Of a DNA stretch of 64,000 bases, positions 35,703 through 44,432 are shown in pieces. The first letter of the stretch is position 1. Every line of letters starts with the position of its first letter. Below the pieces are notes generated by a model. It was not told the origin of the DNA, searched no databases, and saw nothing but the letters and a program-made list of their open reading frames with translations. The stretch comes from Methanosarcina thermophila TM-1. GTDB taxonomy: Archaea > Halobacteriota > Methanosarcinia > Methanosarcinales > Methanosarcinaceae. A program made the position numbers and the translations under genes. Where the stretch lies: NCBI RefSeq assembly GCF_000969885.1, contig NZ_CP009501.1:2742908-2806907 (forward strand), written 5' to 3'.

Positions 35703-36956
35703 TTACAGGCGTTTCCACCATTTTCTTGAGGCTTTCTGTTCTTCTATCTGCTTTAGCCCTTCAGATGCAAGTTTCTGTTGCGTCCGATATCTTCGGTTCT
35801 CTTCACTAAGCTTTGAAAACGCTTCTTCTTTACTTGCAAGTGTCATTTTTAACTGCTTTATGAATTCTTCTTTTTCTTTAAGCTGGACTAACAGTTTTTC
35901 TTCTCCTTCATAGCCTGAAAGCTGTTTCTCAAGCTTATTTATTTTTTCTTCAGCCGTGACAAGCATAGCTTCCAATGTATTTATTTTCTGTTCTTTCCTG
36001 GTAAGTTTTTCTTCAATTTTTCTTATTTCCCCAGCCTTTGAGATGACATCTTCAGCCAGCGTCTTAAGATCTTTATCTTTTATGGAGATATTTTCTCTAA
36101 GATCTTCGATTTCTTTTTCATTTTCCAGAAGTTTCTCCTCAAGGATGTTTATTTTTTCTCCTTTCTCCTTGAGTTCCTCAATAAGTCTTTCTATCTTTTC
36201 TTCTTTTTCGATGAGCCTGGATTCAAGATTCATAGTTTCTTCATTTTTATCCGCCAATTGCTCCTGAAGGGATCGCAGTTCCGAATCTTTATCCAGAAGA
36301 AGCTTTTCGCGCGCTTCAAGCTCTTTTTTTAATCTTTCCAGATCTTCTTCTTTGCCTTTAACCTGTTCACTAAGTGCTTTTATTCTCTGGACTTTTTCCT
36401 CAAGTTCGACCTCCAGCTTTTTCCATTCAGGCTGCTTGTGATCAGGCTGGGAACCAAGGGAATTCGACCCTAAACTCTCTGTGTCCTCCTGAGCAGTAAA
36501 TGCCGGGGAGATTTCTTTTTCACCATAAGAAGCCTGTGGCTCTTTTTCATTAGAGAGAAGACTTATTTGCCCCCTGGCGTTTTCACAGATTCCAGCCCAG
36601 GCAAGAATAGAAGCTATCGGGGTTACTCTCTTAATTACAGTATCGCCTATACTGCAGCCATAGACTTTGCTCGCAATATGACCTTCAAGTGTGTCAAGGC
36701 CAAGGTTAGAGTCTCCCAATCTCGAATTTGTCGCGTTTCCTTTTTTTACCTTCCCACCATTTTCCCTTATAAAGTTAACAGCTTCGGAAAAGACTTCCCA
36801 GGGAAGAAATGGTTGGTTTTTCAGGTTGTCAACATAGACTCCATCCACTTCGGACCGAGCTTCAAAAAAACGTTTCCCGTTCATCAGCGGAATCTTTGCT
36901 GGATTTCCTTTCTTATCAAACTGGCTTTTTATTTTTGAGATAACAGGATCTTCCAT
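35703..36956 (-). CDS. Coiled-coil protein with unknown N-terminal domain
   Basis: A 417-residue protein I do not recognise. Residues ~1-135 form a compact N-terminal domain (KIKSQFDKKGNPAKIPL, FLPWEVFSEAVNFI, YGCSIGDTVIKRVTPIASILAWAG). A polar linker (~136-175) leads to a coiled-coil of about 220 residues, rich in Glu and Lys with repeated 'L-x-E-K-E-x-K-I' units. The end is basic and aromatic (SRKWWKRL), as if to contact DNA, membrane or a partner. No signal peptide or membrane helix. It is convergent with the upstream DUF1699 gene, whose stop is only 31 bp away. Confidence 0.7.
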   Translation of the reverse strand: MEDPVISKIKSQFDKKGNPAKIPLMNGKRFFEARSEVDGVYVDNLKNQPFLPWEVFSEAVNFIRENGGKVKKGNATNSRLGDSNLGLDTLEGHIASKVYGCSIGDTVIKRVTPIASILAWAGICENARGQISLLSNEKEPQASYGEKEISPAFTAQEDTESLGSNSLGSQPDHKQPEWKKLEVELEEKVQRIKALSEQVKGKEEDLERLKKELEAREKLLLDKDSELRSLQEQLADKNEETMNLESRLIEKEEKIERLIEELKEKGEKINILEEKLLENEKEIEDLRENISIKDKDLKTLAEDVISKAGEIRKIEEKLTRKEQKINTLEAMLVTAEEKINKLEKQLSGYEGEEKLLVQLKEKEEFIKQLKMTLASKEEAFSKLSEENRRYRTQQKLASEGLKQIEEQKASRKWWKRL

Positions 36957-37632
36957 GCGCGAGCCTCTTCAAAATAGTATATGGAGTATAATGAATACGA
37001 CATTTTATAAAAATTGTGCGATTTTCCAGGCATGAATTCCGGTGTTTTGATCCTGGTGCGATTTAAGTTATTTCCGATGGAGTGGGTCTTCCTCTTCCGT
37101 AAATTCTCATTTCAGATCGATTTTTTTATAATTGCTTTTTAGATAAGCCCTTTAAATATTAGTTGACTTTTTATTATCAGCTAATTTCAAAAATTTCAGT
37201 TAATTTCTAAAAATTCTATAATTCTATAATCTTAGTTAACTCTTGAATATTATGTAATTTTAAAATATCAATTAATTTTGAAATACTGACCAATTTTAAA
37301 ATATAGTTTCATCTTGAAATTTTAGCTAATTTTGAAAAATTTAAAACTGCCCTGACTTAAAGGAAAATAGATAATTTTCAGTAAAAAAATCGGATTTTTG
37401 TAAGTTTTGCTCTGCAGGTATCCTGTAAAATGTTCCCAAATATTTCGTTATGTCTTGTTAAAAACACTGTTCTACATATTGATTTTTGTTATTTAGATCT
37501 TAATTTTACAAAAATATCCGAAAAAACAAAAATAAAAATTGTTTTTAAATGATTCAAGCAAGATAGAAAAATATTTAATGAAGGATTTTTTACTATCATA
37601 CAAAAAAAATAGGTAAATCTGGAGGATTAACT
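36957..37632. other. Intergenic with degenerate AT-rich repeats
   Basis: 676 bp, strongly AT-rich. A run of about eight imperfect units built on 'AG(T/C)TAATTT(C/T)(A/G)AAA' occupies roughly 37178-37350. TATA-like stretches near 37560-37600 may serve the gene at 37633. No reading frame seen. Confidence 0.6.
37178..37350. repeat. Degenerate 18-25 bp tandem repeats
   Basis: About eight imperfect copies with core words such as CAGCTAATTTCAAAAAT, CAGTTAATTTCTAAAAAT, CAATTAATTTTGAAATAC and TTAGCTAATTTTGAAAAAT. Period varies between about 18 and 25 bp, so it is a decayed array. Confidence 0.65.
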
Positions 37633-38040
37633 TTGAAAATAAGGGTTGTGAGTTCAAGAGACGAGATCTTTACACTGAATCCAAATGAGAGGGTAGTGCA
37701 TCTGGCTTTCAGACCCTCAAATAAGGATATATTTTCGCTGGTTGAGAACTGTCCGAAGATTGAAGTTATACAGCTTCCTAAATCTTACAGGCGTACGGTT
37801 TCTAAATCTATAGAAATGTTCCTTGAAATGCAGCGTATCCAGCTCATCGAGGGTGATGTCTGGGGCCACAGGAAGGACATAAACGAGTATTACCGCATTC
37901 CTTCGTCAATCATTGAAGAAATAAGAGAACTCAAAACTGAAGGTAAATCTACTGAGGCTATTGAGGAAAAGATCTCAAGGGAAAGCAAACTTAACCCTGA
38001 GATGGTTGCTTACATTATTCGAAAGGATGTTACAGCCTGA
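37633..38040 (+). CDS. DUF1699 family protein
   Basis: A 135-residue DUF1699 protein, paralogous to the one at 35217 (shared RDEI, VHLAFRPS, KDIFSLV, EGDVWGH). It lacks the extra tail of that copy. It starts with TTG at 37633, set by GGAGG seven bases upstream; no ATG is suitably placed. An intact insertion sequence begins 141 bp downstream. Function unknown. Confidence 0.82.
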   Translation: MKIRVVSSRDEIFTLNPNERVVHLAFRPSNKDIFSLVENCPKIEVIQLPKSYRRTVSKSIEMFLEMQRIQLIEGDVWGHRKDINEYYRIPSSIIEEIRELKTEGKSTEAIEEKISRESKLNPEMVAYIIRKDVTA

Positions 38041-38173
38041 GGAGCTAAAACAGTGGCTTTAACTTCCCTTTAATTTATTTCTTTTAAGCTTTTCACCTGC
38101 TATATTACAATTCAGGCTTTTTTCGCCATTCCGATTCTTCATAATCCAATTTTCTCTATACTTATAAAATATT

Positions 38174-39197
38174 ATTATCTAGGCTCTGTAGAAATCCTTA
38201 ATTTAATCCATAATAATTGTATTACTTTTTTGTTTATATTATAGACTATTAGTTTAACTTTTACTTCTTTTACTTGATTTCTAACCTTTCTTGCTCTTAA
38301 TGTTTCTCCAAATTTTCTTTTTACAACAGATATTATTGTCTCTACTATATTCCTTCTATTGTATTTGATCTTATCAAAGTCTTTGTTTAATTGTTTTCTA
38401 TATTTTCCGTTTATTCTCTTTCTTTTTCTTTCTCTCAAAGGTACTATTGAATCTGCTTTTATCTCTTCTCTTATTAGAGTATGAATTTCTTCGGAATCAT
38501 ATCCTTTATCCATCACATAACATTGAGACTTTCTTGACTTGTTTGATTGTCTTATCAGAGTCTTTGCATGCTTGACATCATGATCTGTTTTTTGGCTAAT
38601 TTTCCATCCTAATATTACTTTTTTAATAGTGTCTACTGATATTGAAGTTTTAAGGAAGCTCCTTCGGAGCTTCCCTGTTCTCTTAGAATAATAATGACTT
38701 GCATAAGAACTCGTAAATCCTGTTGCATCAATTGCCGTAATGAGAACTTTTTCTCCATGTGAGTAAAATAGTTTTAGAGTTTTTGACAAAATTAGGTTAA
38801 ACAATGAAGAGGGAATTCTGGACACAAACTTTTGAAGAGTAGTGTAATGAGGAACCTTATCAAGGTCAAGTTTTTCCTTTATACTGTTCATGAGGTCAAC
38901 AAGTTCTACAAAGTCACGGTAGTCTGTACTTATATACTCCTTCAATAAAACAAGAACAAGAAGCTGATGTTGAGTATAAACACGTTTGGAATATTTGCAG
39001 GAGTAAAGGTTCAGTCTGGAAGACTGAACCGTTTTAAGACTGAGATCAATAAATTTAATATACTTATTTGATGACAATAGCAATTGCTCCTTTGTTTTTT
39101 GTGTGGACAAAAAAATTAAGGAGCATTTTTACAATTTTATTTTTATAATTTTTGGGTAAAAACAGAATTTAGAGGATTTCTACAGAGCCATTATCTA
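38174..39197. mobile_element. Intact IS5-like insertion sequence with 8-bp target duplication
   Basis: The element itself spans 38182-39189 (1008 bp). Its ends are perfect 17-bp inverted repeats, GGCTCTGTAGAAATCCT at 38182-38198 and AGGATTTCTACAGAGCC at 39173-39189. Both sides are flanked by the identical 8-bp ATTATCTA (38174-38181 and 39190-39197). One transposase gene fills it. Perfect ends, perfect duplication and an unbroken frame indicate a recent or active insertion. Confidence 0.95.
38175..39110 (-). CDS. IS5-family-like DDE transposase
   Basis: A 311-residue DDE transposase. The catalytic residues are recognisable as Asp in ITAIDATGF, Asp in [13 protein letters not shown], and Glu in [17 protein letters not shown], in the usual IS5-like spacing. 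The N-terminal ~90 residues are a helix-rich DNA-binding region. The protein is basic and Lys/Arg-rich. Notably the frame has no stop inside the element: it reads through the left terminal repeat (giving RISTEP) and stops at TAA 38177-38175, inside the duplicated target. Confidence 0.92.
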   Translation of the reverse strand: MSTQKTKEQLLLSSNKYIKFIDLSLKTVQSSRLNLYSCKYSKRVYTQHQLLVLVLLKEYISTDYRDFVELVDLMNSIKEKLDLDKVPHYTTLQKFVSRIPSSLFNLILSKTLKLFYSHGEKVLITAIDATGFTSSYASHYYSKRTGKLRRSFLKTSISVDTIKKVILGWKISQKTDHDVKHAKTLIRQSNKSRKSQCYVMDKGYDSEEIHTLIREEIKADSIVPLRERKRKRINGKYRKQLNKDFDKIKYNRRNIVETIISVVKRKFGETLRARKVRNQVKEVKVKLIVYNINKKVIQLLWIKLRISTEPR

Positions 39198-39590
39198 ATA
39201 TTATTCAATACTTTAAAATTTTAATTATTCTTTTATTTATTTAACTTTTTTATTTTCTATGATAATGCTTTCCAACATTTTGCAGACCTTTCTAGTATAA
39301 ACTAAATGGGAGTGAACAAACTTTTAGAGATAAAGGTTCCCTTGTTTGTACTTACAACTGAAAAATACCTAACAAAATCATATTTAAAGTGCTGGAAAAA
39401 AGGAAAACCAGGTTTTAAAACCCAGTTTAAAACTCTGGTAGAAAAAGTGATTTTCTCTCATTCATATGAGAGGAGAAGTAAGTAGTGAAATAATAAGCAG
39501 GTAATTAAACAATATCCATTCAGGCAATAAATGGGCAGAGATAAAGCAGTGAAATCTCAGCAATCATCTTTTCATTCATCTATTGCTTTT
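39198..39590. other. Intergenic with a possible 59-codon frame
   Basis: About 390 bp between the insertion sequence and a kinase relic. A frame of 59 codons runs 39306-39485 on the plus strand (begins MGVNKLLEIKVPLFVLT) without a ribosome binding site or known family, so I treat it as doubtful. A near-perfect inverted repeat, CTCATTCATATGAG, lies at about 39457. Confidence 0.4.
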
Positions 39591-39767
39591 TTATCCTCTA
39601 TTGTTAAACCATATTACCAATCTTGTTTTGCCATCCTTTGGAAGCTCAATACAGCCTTCGATCTGTTCTACAAGAATATTTACAAGTTCAAGTCCCAATG
39701 AATCCGGATTTTTGAGATCAATTTCTGGGGGAAAACCTTTCCCATTATCCTCGATTGATAGTGTTTT
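39591..39767 (-). pseudogene. Histidine kinase C-terminal relic
   Basis: On the minus strand this reads LSIEDNGKGFPPEIDLKN, then PDSLGLELVNILVEQIEG and a short end before TAA. These are the N and G boxes (EDNGKGFP; LGLELV) of the HATPase_c domain of a Methanosarcina sensor kinase. An in-frame stop (39770-39768) cuts it off on the upstream side and no other kinase domains are present, so only the last ~58 codons remain. Confidence 0.8.
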
Positions 39768-39813
39768 TTAGAGCACGTCAAGATAGCCAGTTATTTATGG
39801 AAAGGCGATTAAT

Positions 39814-40107
39814 ATGAATACGGGAGGGACACCAGTGACCGCGACAAAATATTCTGCTGAACTGACATCGGTAGTAATGAACAAACTTCAAACTGCACCT
39901 GATGATTATATTGATGTTAGAGTCTTTCTGGAGCCGGATTCAATCCTTGAAAAAGTAAGTGCTGAGCTTGAAGCAAAAGGGATGAAAATCCGAACTATTA
40001 TCGAGGGACCTGACGTTCAGGTCAGAGGTAGTATTGCAGTAAAGAATCTCAATGATATCAATGCAGTTGCCGAAGTGTATAGAATCGAGCACGATCATGT
40101 CCTTTGA
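39814..40107 (+). CDS. Small protein of unknown function
   Basis: A 97-residue protein. Beyond a disordered first ~12 residues it has alternating strands and helices: DDYIDVRVFLEP, SILEKVSAELEAKGMKIRTII, VQVRGSIAVKNLNDINAV, YRIEHDHVL. This beta-alpha-beta order with 'V-x-V-F-L-E-P' and 'A-x-V-Y-R-I-E' reminds me of the inhibitor I9-like propeptide domains of subtilases, but a protease is absent and the link is weak. The ATG at 39814 has GGCGATT upstream. No close neighbours in the same direction. Confidence 0.6.
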   Translation: MNTGGTPVTATKYSAELTSVVMNKLQTAPDDYIDVRVFLEPDSILEKVSAELEAKGMKIRTIIEGPDVQVRGSIAVKNLNDINAVAEVYRIEHDHVL

Positions 40108-40341
40108 AGGATGATCAAACATAAACCTGGATTGATCCTTTTGTTTAATCCTCTCTAATACTTTTTTACTTTATCAGGGTATTACTCACATGCATTTGGA
40201 ATAATTATTTTTAAAAAAGATGATGAAAAATAAGAAGTCCAGAATCTGGGTTTTCAGGATGTCTGGAACTCCTTTTGCCTTATGCCCAGAAAAACCTCGA
40301 ATTATGGTAAAATGTGATCTCTGCAACGCTGAGGTAATATT

Positions 40342-41229
40342 TCATGTGAAAAACAGGCGTGGAAAATCAATATTCTTCTTCTGGAATCCTGCAGCATTTT
40401 TGTGCCCTCCGCCGCCATATTGCTGGGCAATCTTGGCACAGTCAGGTGAATTCGGGTTCTCTGAATCAGACCTCAGGCTGAATACTACCATATCTTCTAC
40501 TGCCTGCCACATGACAGCAATATCATATTCAGGCTTCTTGTAGATGAATTCCCCTAGCTCGGAAATATTCCCTGTAGTGTTTACAAGCCTGGCTCTCCAA
40601 TTATGAAAAGTAAAATCAATCCCACGATCGAAGGCTTTCTGAAGTTTGTACTTTTGAGCCTCCAGGAGCAATTCACCAATGGAGATCATTTTATTTACGG
40701 TTTCTTCGTATTCCGAACCAAGAAGCACGTCCCACACAGGATCGTCAGGAGTCTTGACCATCAGGCTGAAACCTGCACTGAATGCCCTTGTATCCGGGTA
40801 TTCAAACGTCCACATATCCTTATCCCCTATATAGGCAACAGCCGGAGGGGGCGAAATATTCTCAGGATGAGTGTACTCCCATGTAAGCATGCAGGCTGCC
40901 TTTTCAAGAGACCGAATTCCCGGAATACTGCTTGAGCCCCACAGTTCGGGGAACTTTTCCATAGCAGTCCTGTGATGATCTATCCATATCAGCTTAGACC
41001 CGCAAATCTTTACGAATTCTTCCATTCTGTCACTTGAAAAATCAACAAGCCACACTTTTTCAGCTTCGTTTATTTCTTCCTCAGTCCATGACTCCTTTCC
41101 GTAGTTTATAGCAACAAACTTTATGGAAAATTCGTTTTTGTCGTAGTAATTCGCAGCGACAGCAGCTGCACAACTCCCATCGTTATCATCATGGTAATAA
41201 ATCAAAATAGTGCGTTTCTCATCAGTCAT
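40342..41229 (-). CDS. DHH family phosphoesterase (DHHA1 domain)
   Basis: A 295-residue phosphoesterase of the DHH superfamily, which hydrolyses phosphodiester bonds in short oligonucleotides or cyclic dinucleotides with manganese. N-terminal motif HDDNDGSCAAAVAA, the second LVDFSSD, the hallmark IDHHRTAM near residue 87, and IGDKDMW; the C-terminal DHHA1 motif is GGGGHKNAAGF. Length is on the short side, similar to NrnB-type nano-RNases. Standalone gene; a shadow frame on the other strand is ignored. Likely cytoplasmic. Confidence 0.88.
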   Translation of the reverse strand: MTDEKRTILIYYHDDNDGSCAAAVAANYYDKNEFSIKFVAINYGKESWTEEEINEAEKVWLVDFSSDRMEEFVKICGSKLIWIDHHRTAMEKFPELWGSSSIPGIRSLEKAACMLTWEYTHPENISPPPAVAYIGDKDMWTFEYPDTRAFSAGFSLMVKTPDDPVWDVLLGSEYEETVNKMISIGELLLEAQKYKLQKAFDRGIDFTFHNWRARLVNTTGNISELGEFIYKKPEYDIAVMWQAVEDMVVFSLRSDSENPNSPDCAKIAQQYGGGGHKNAAGFQKKNIDFPRLFFT

Positions 41230-42444
41230 TTCCTGTTCTCCTTACTTTAAAGGATCTCCTCTCAATTCTAGCTTGTTCTCACGTGTGCTTAGTTCCGGAA
41301 GTACCTGCTAGCCATACTTTTTCAAACTATTATACGCTGGAGTACAATTTATAGAACTTCTATCAATCACTAAAATGAAATATGTATTCATTTGTCTGTA
41401 ATAAAATAAAGGGTGTGGTTAGGAATCTTCTAAATATTTTATTTTTATAACTATAATAAATAAAAACAGAGTATTATAAACCGAACATTTAATTTTATTC
41501 TTTGACTATTTCCCTAAAAAAATTCAGATTTGGTAAATATAATCCTGCATTTTTAAATTGCTGATCCCGGTTTGGAATCCATGCAGGTTTTATGAGTACA
41601 GGAGATTCTGAAATTTAATCTCATAAAGCCTTGACTATGATAAAACATCAATTATAAGTCTCACACTTTGATGTAACCTGCATCAGACGGCTGGTTATAT
41701 TTTACCTTGAGCATATTCTGAGCACAGGTTCTAAACAGATTTTCTTTAGAAATTTTATACCATTATTCCGATATAATCAAGTATCCTATCATAGGCAAAT
41801 ATATAAAAAACAATCAGTAAGTTACAAGGAAAATAATGAGTTACCTGCCGAAGATAGGATGCATGTCGCAACTGTATATTTGTGTACACTCTCTACAATT
41901 AGAATTCAGATACGTCCATCTTAAACTTAAGATGGACTATCAAAATATTTTAGATCATAAATTTAGGGACGTTACATAATAAAACAGAGTAGAAAATAAT
42001 CATAACTGCCGTTCCGGTATATAGGACAAATCCTGTGGGTTTGTTTTCTTGAACAGGTAGTTGTCAAGAGTTAATAAATTCAAGCAATTTGCCACACCTT
42101 TTTTCACACCTTTTTTCACATTTTTTTAAAGATTGTTATTTTTAATTGTAAACACTGATTATTTTTAAAATTCATGGAAATGATGTTTATTATGGATGCA
42201 TGGATGCCAATAGGCTGCCTCTGGCGTTAAAGAATCCATTCATTTACCTATACTAATTTTTGGCAATTTAGTATGCCAGGAATTTCCAGCGTTCAAATTC
42301 TCCTCAAGAAATTCCCTTTTAATTCCCTGAACGGTGAGCTTTACGGTGAACTGTAGAAGCCTTTGTGAGGGGATTAAATCAAATAATAATTTAAATAATA
42401 ATATTTTTAAATATTTAATTTATATAATTATATTAGGGGCTGAA
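41230..42444. other. Long intergenic region with a palindrome and T-tract repeats
   Basis: 1.2 kb of AT-rich sequence without a supportable gene. It holds a near-continuous 24-bp palindrome (41914-41937), a short tandem of CACACCTTTTTT units at about 42093-42125, and a small direct repeat ACGGTGA near 42330-42350. A strong TATA-like stretch (ATTTAATTTATATAATTATA) precedes the next small frame. Confidence 0.5.
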
Positions 42445-42537
42445 ATGGGGAATAAAATTAGCTGCAAAAACGGGGAAGCACTAAAATCAACATTAAAACC
42501 CCTTGAGGCGGTACAGGATTTTGTGAGAAATTCCTAG
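42445..42537 (+). CDS. Possible 30-residue small protein or leader peptide
   Basis: A short frame starting MGNKISCKNGEALKST and ending at TAG 42537, 17 bp before the zinc-ribbon gene. It has an AGGGGC ribosome binding site and lies right after a TATA-like stretch, so it would be near the transcript start. Whether it is translated, or is a leader peptide for the next gene, cannot be told. Confidence 0.35.
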   Translation: MGNKISCKNGEALKSTLKPLEAVQDFVRNS

Positions 42538-42554
42538 AGAATAAAGGAGACATA

Positions 42555-42914
42555 ATGAAGGGATGCGCCAAAATGAAAAAATTTTGTAATATCTGCGGTC
42601 GGGAACTGCTGGAAAATGTGCCGGTCGTCGATACCAGCCAGGATATGATACCAATAAAGTTCGAGGAGGTTCGCGGGGATAATTCCGATTTGATATGCAT
42701 TGAGTGTGCAGTTGAATCGGTCGAGTATCCACCCTTCTTATGTTCCAGATGCGGACAGCCAGTCGAGTTCGGTGAGCACTTCTATGTATTAAGGGTAGGA
42801 ACCCTAAAACCCAGTGGTCCGAAGATAGACCTTAAAGAAGTATCCCCTGACGAAAAATGCATCTGTGTAACGTGCTATGAAGAGCTCATGATTCCTGAAG
42901 AGGAAGAAGGGTAA
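42555..42914 (+). CDS. Zinc-ribbon protein, unknown function
   Basis: A 119-residue protein with four CxxC-type pairs: CNICGRE (~11), CIEC (~49), CSRCGQPVEFG (~63) and CVTCYEEL (~103), which fit two zinc ribbons in tandem or interleaved. The rest is acidic, with a Glu-rich C-terminus. GGAG eight bases before ATG 42555 sets the start; a second ATG six codons in is possible. A strong terminator follows. Zinc ribbons of this kind mediate protein-protein or nucleic-acid contacts; I recognise no specific family. Confidence 0.7.
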   Translation: MKGCAKMKKFCNICGRELLENVPVVDTSQDMIPIKFEEVRGDNSDLICIECAVESVEYPPFLCSRCGQPVEFGEHFYVLRVGTLKPSGPKIDLKEVSPDEKCICVTCYEELMIPEEEEG

Positions 42915-43004
42915 CAAACGGATAGCTCTGTTCCCTGCTCCGCAGTTAGTTTTTAATCCCAGGCAGAATAAGGGTCAAGTTCTGGAGATATTACAGGTGG
43001 AAAA

Positions 43005-43050
43005 AACAGAACTGATTTTCAGTTCTGTTCATAGCTTTTTCTTTTTTTTT
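43005..43050 (+). terminator. Hairpin plus T-tract after the zinc-ribbon gene
   Basis: Perfect 11-bp stem AACAGAACTGA/TCAGTTCTGTT with a TTT loop (43005-43029), followed by a run of T from 43036. About 90 bp after the stop codon. Confidence 0.8.
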
Positions 43051-43250
43051 AGTTTTATCTAGGTTTCAATCCTGAATCTGGATTAAACTCTGAGGATTGT
43101 AGGATTCTTAAACTGCTACGGAACACTAAAATTCTATAGGTTCAAAAATAAGATTTCAGTATGAAATGCGTACAGTTATCCAGATATCTCAGCAAAGAGA
43201 TCGTTGAATCTGAAGAAGATGAAATTTAAAAAAGAAACAAAAATTAAAAG
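43051..43250. other. Spacer before tRNA-Thr, no gene seen
   Basis: The rest of the 336-bp gap between the zinc-ribbon gene and tRNA-Thr shows no frame or structure that I can support. Confidence 0.4.
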
Positions 43251-43322
43251 AGCCTCGGGCGGGATTTGAACCCGCGACCTCGTCCTTACCAAGGACGCGC
43301 TATACCCCTAAGCCACCAAGGC
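43251..43322 (-). tRNA. tRNA-Thr (GGT)
   Basis: Minus strand. Acceptor arms GCCTTGG and CCGAGGC pair with one T-G wobble; anticodon stem CGTCC/GGACG encloses TTGGTAA, giving anticodon GGT. T-loop GGTTCAAATCC is present. No intron. Confidence 0.95.
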
Positions 43323-43528
43323 ACTATTATTCTAAGAGCATCTCCAAAATATCACACCAGAGATATAAACCTTTCGACTGATATCACTAACATTTGAAAA
43401 ATCTCTTATGTCTACTGGAAATTTTGTGGACAAAATTAAAATAATTTGGGAAACGGGTTTCAAAAAAAGCCTGAATATTTCGATTTTATTACTTAGTCTG
43501 ATCTTTTCTTTATATCTTTTATTTTCCT

Positions 43529-44041
43529 TTATAAGCACCAGCGCTCATCGATCGGGAAGCGCTCGTTGATCCACATGAGAGTGCGGTTGTTGTGAACTAT
43601 TTTGTAGGAACGGGAAAGTACAGATATGCCGTCGAAGGTTGGTTCGCCTTCAAGGATTTCGAGTTCCTCCATGTCGCGCCGGGTTTCGAGATTGTGGCTG
43701 CGCAGGATACGACCGATAGGGATGTCTGCCCGCATGAGTTGTTCCCGCATGGTATCAGGCATTCGTTCCAGGGGAGAGAGGGATCTTGCATAGACAAAGA
43801 CTGTGCCGCCTGCAGAGAGCCATACTGCCCGGTCGTTTACTTCACTGCCTTCTTCCACATCGAGAAGATCAGCAATTGGTTTATCGGCTTTGATGATGTG
43901 CTGGGACTCAGTAGTCACGCTCACCGGCTGCCTGGTCATTATCTCCAGGAGGAATGTCACCGAACCGTCGGTTCCGCAGCAGACCCGCAGGCAGGTTGGA
44001 ATCTCAAAACTTTTTAGTTTTTCAAGAAAATCGGTGTTCAA
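43529..44041 (-). CDS. Chorismate lyase-like (DUF98/UbiC-related) protein
   Basis: A 170-residue protein of the archaeal DUF98 group, related in fold to chorismate-pyruvate lyase and UTRA ligand-binding domains. Diagnostic parts are TDGSVTFLLE, RQPVSV, AVWLSAGGTVFVYA, ERMPDTMREQL, DIPIGRILRSH, ETRR and the C-terminal LSRSYKI...LMWINERFPID. If active it would form 4-hydroxybenzoate and pyruvate from chorismate. The RxV, 'PIGRIL' and final E residues expected at the active site are visible. A DUF5611 gene lies 76 bp upstream in the same direction, so they may be co-transcribed. Which cofactor it would serve is unknown. Confidence 0.8.
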   Translation of the reverse strand: MNTDFLEKLKSFEIPTCLRVCCGTDGSVTFLLEIMTRQPVSVTTESQHIIKADKPIADLLDVEEGSEVNDRAVWLSAGGTVFVYARSLSPLERMPDTMREQLMRADIPIGRILRSHNLETRRDMEELEILEGEPTFDGISVLSRSYKIVHNNRTLMWINERFPIDERWCL

Positions 44042-44117
44042 AAAGATACCTCAAGCTAAGGATTGCAAAATAACAGAAATCTCAAAGTTTCAAAACAGTG
44101 TTAGGTCGTCAGGAGTT

Positions 44118-44432
44118 TTAATCTCCTCCGACATCTTTCTTTGCCATTTTTACGCGTTCTTTTGCTGTGTATCCAGTCGCTTTATACAGAAAATCCCTGA
44201 AGACCTTATTTGTCTGCAGGATAATCTCGTCATCAGTTACAGTTTTGTCGGAAACCGTATCCACAAATAGCCTTTTATTATCAATCCAGACTTTTATCTT
44301 TGACATAGCTCCATAGGAAGTCTCAAGGACACCTGCGTCTCTGGAGATCTCCCCGGGAAAGCACTCTTTCATTACCGAGTAAATCCTGTCAATATCAGGT
44401 TTAAAACCGCGTTTTAATTTATACTGTTGCAT
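44118..44432 (-). CDS. DUF5611 family protein
   Basis: A 104-residue protein matching my recollection of DUF5611, found in methanogens. It starts MQQYKLKRGFKPD and has a middle of strands GVLETSYGAMSKIKVWID and KRLFVDTVSD, ending in a charged helix. I place the start at ATG 44432, which has GAGGG six bases upstream, instead of an ATG nine codons earlier. Gene pair with the chorismate lyase-like gene. Function unknown. Confidence 0.68.
   Translation of the reverse strand: MQQYKLKRGFKPDIDRIYSVMKECFPGEISRDAGVLETSYGAMSKIKVWIDNKRLFVDTVSDKTVTDDEIILQTNKVFRDFLYKATGYTAKERVKMAKKDVGGD

Noticed and set aside
37178-37350. Possible CRISPR array
   Set aside because: Units are imperfect, of variable length and with no unique spacers between them; no cas genes are present in the window.
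39306-39485. 59-codon frame MGVNKLLEIKVPL...
   Set aside because: Reasonable composition but no ribosome binding site and no family; kept only as a remark in the intergenic entry.
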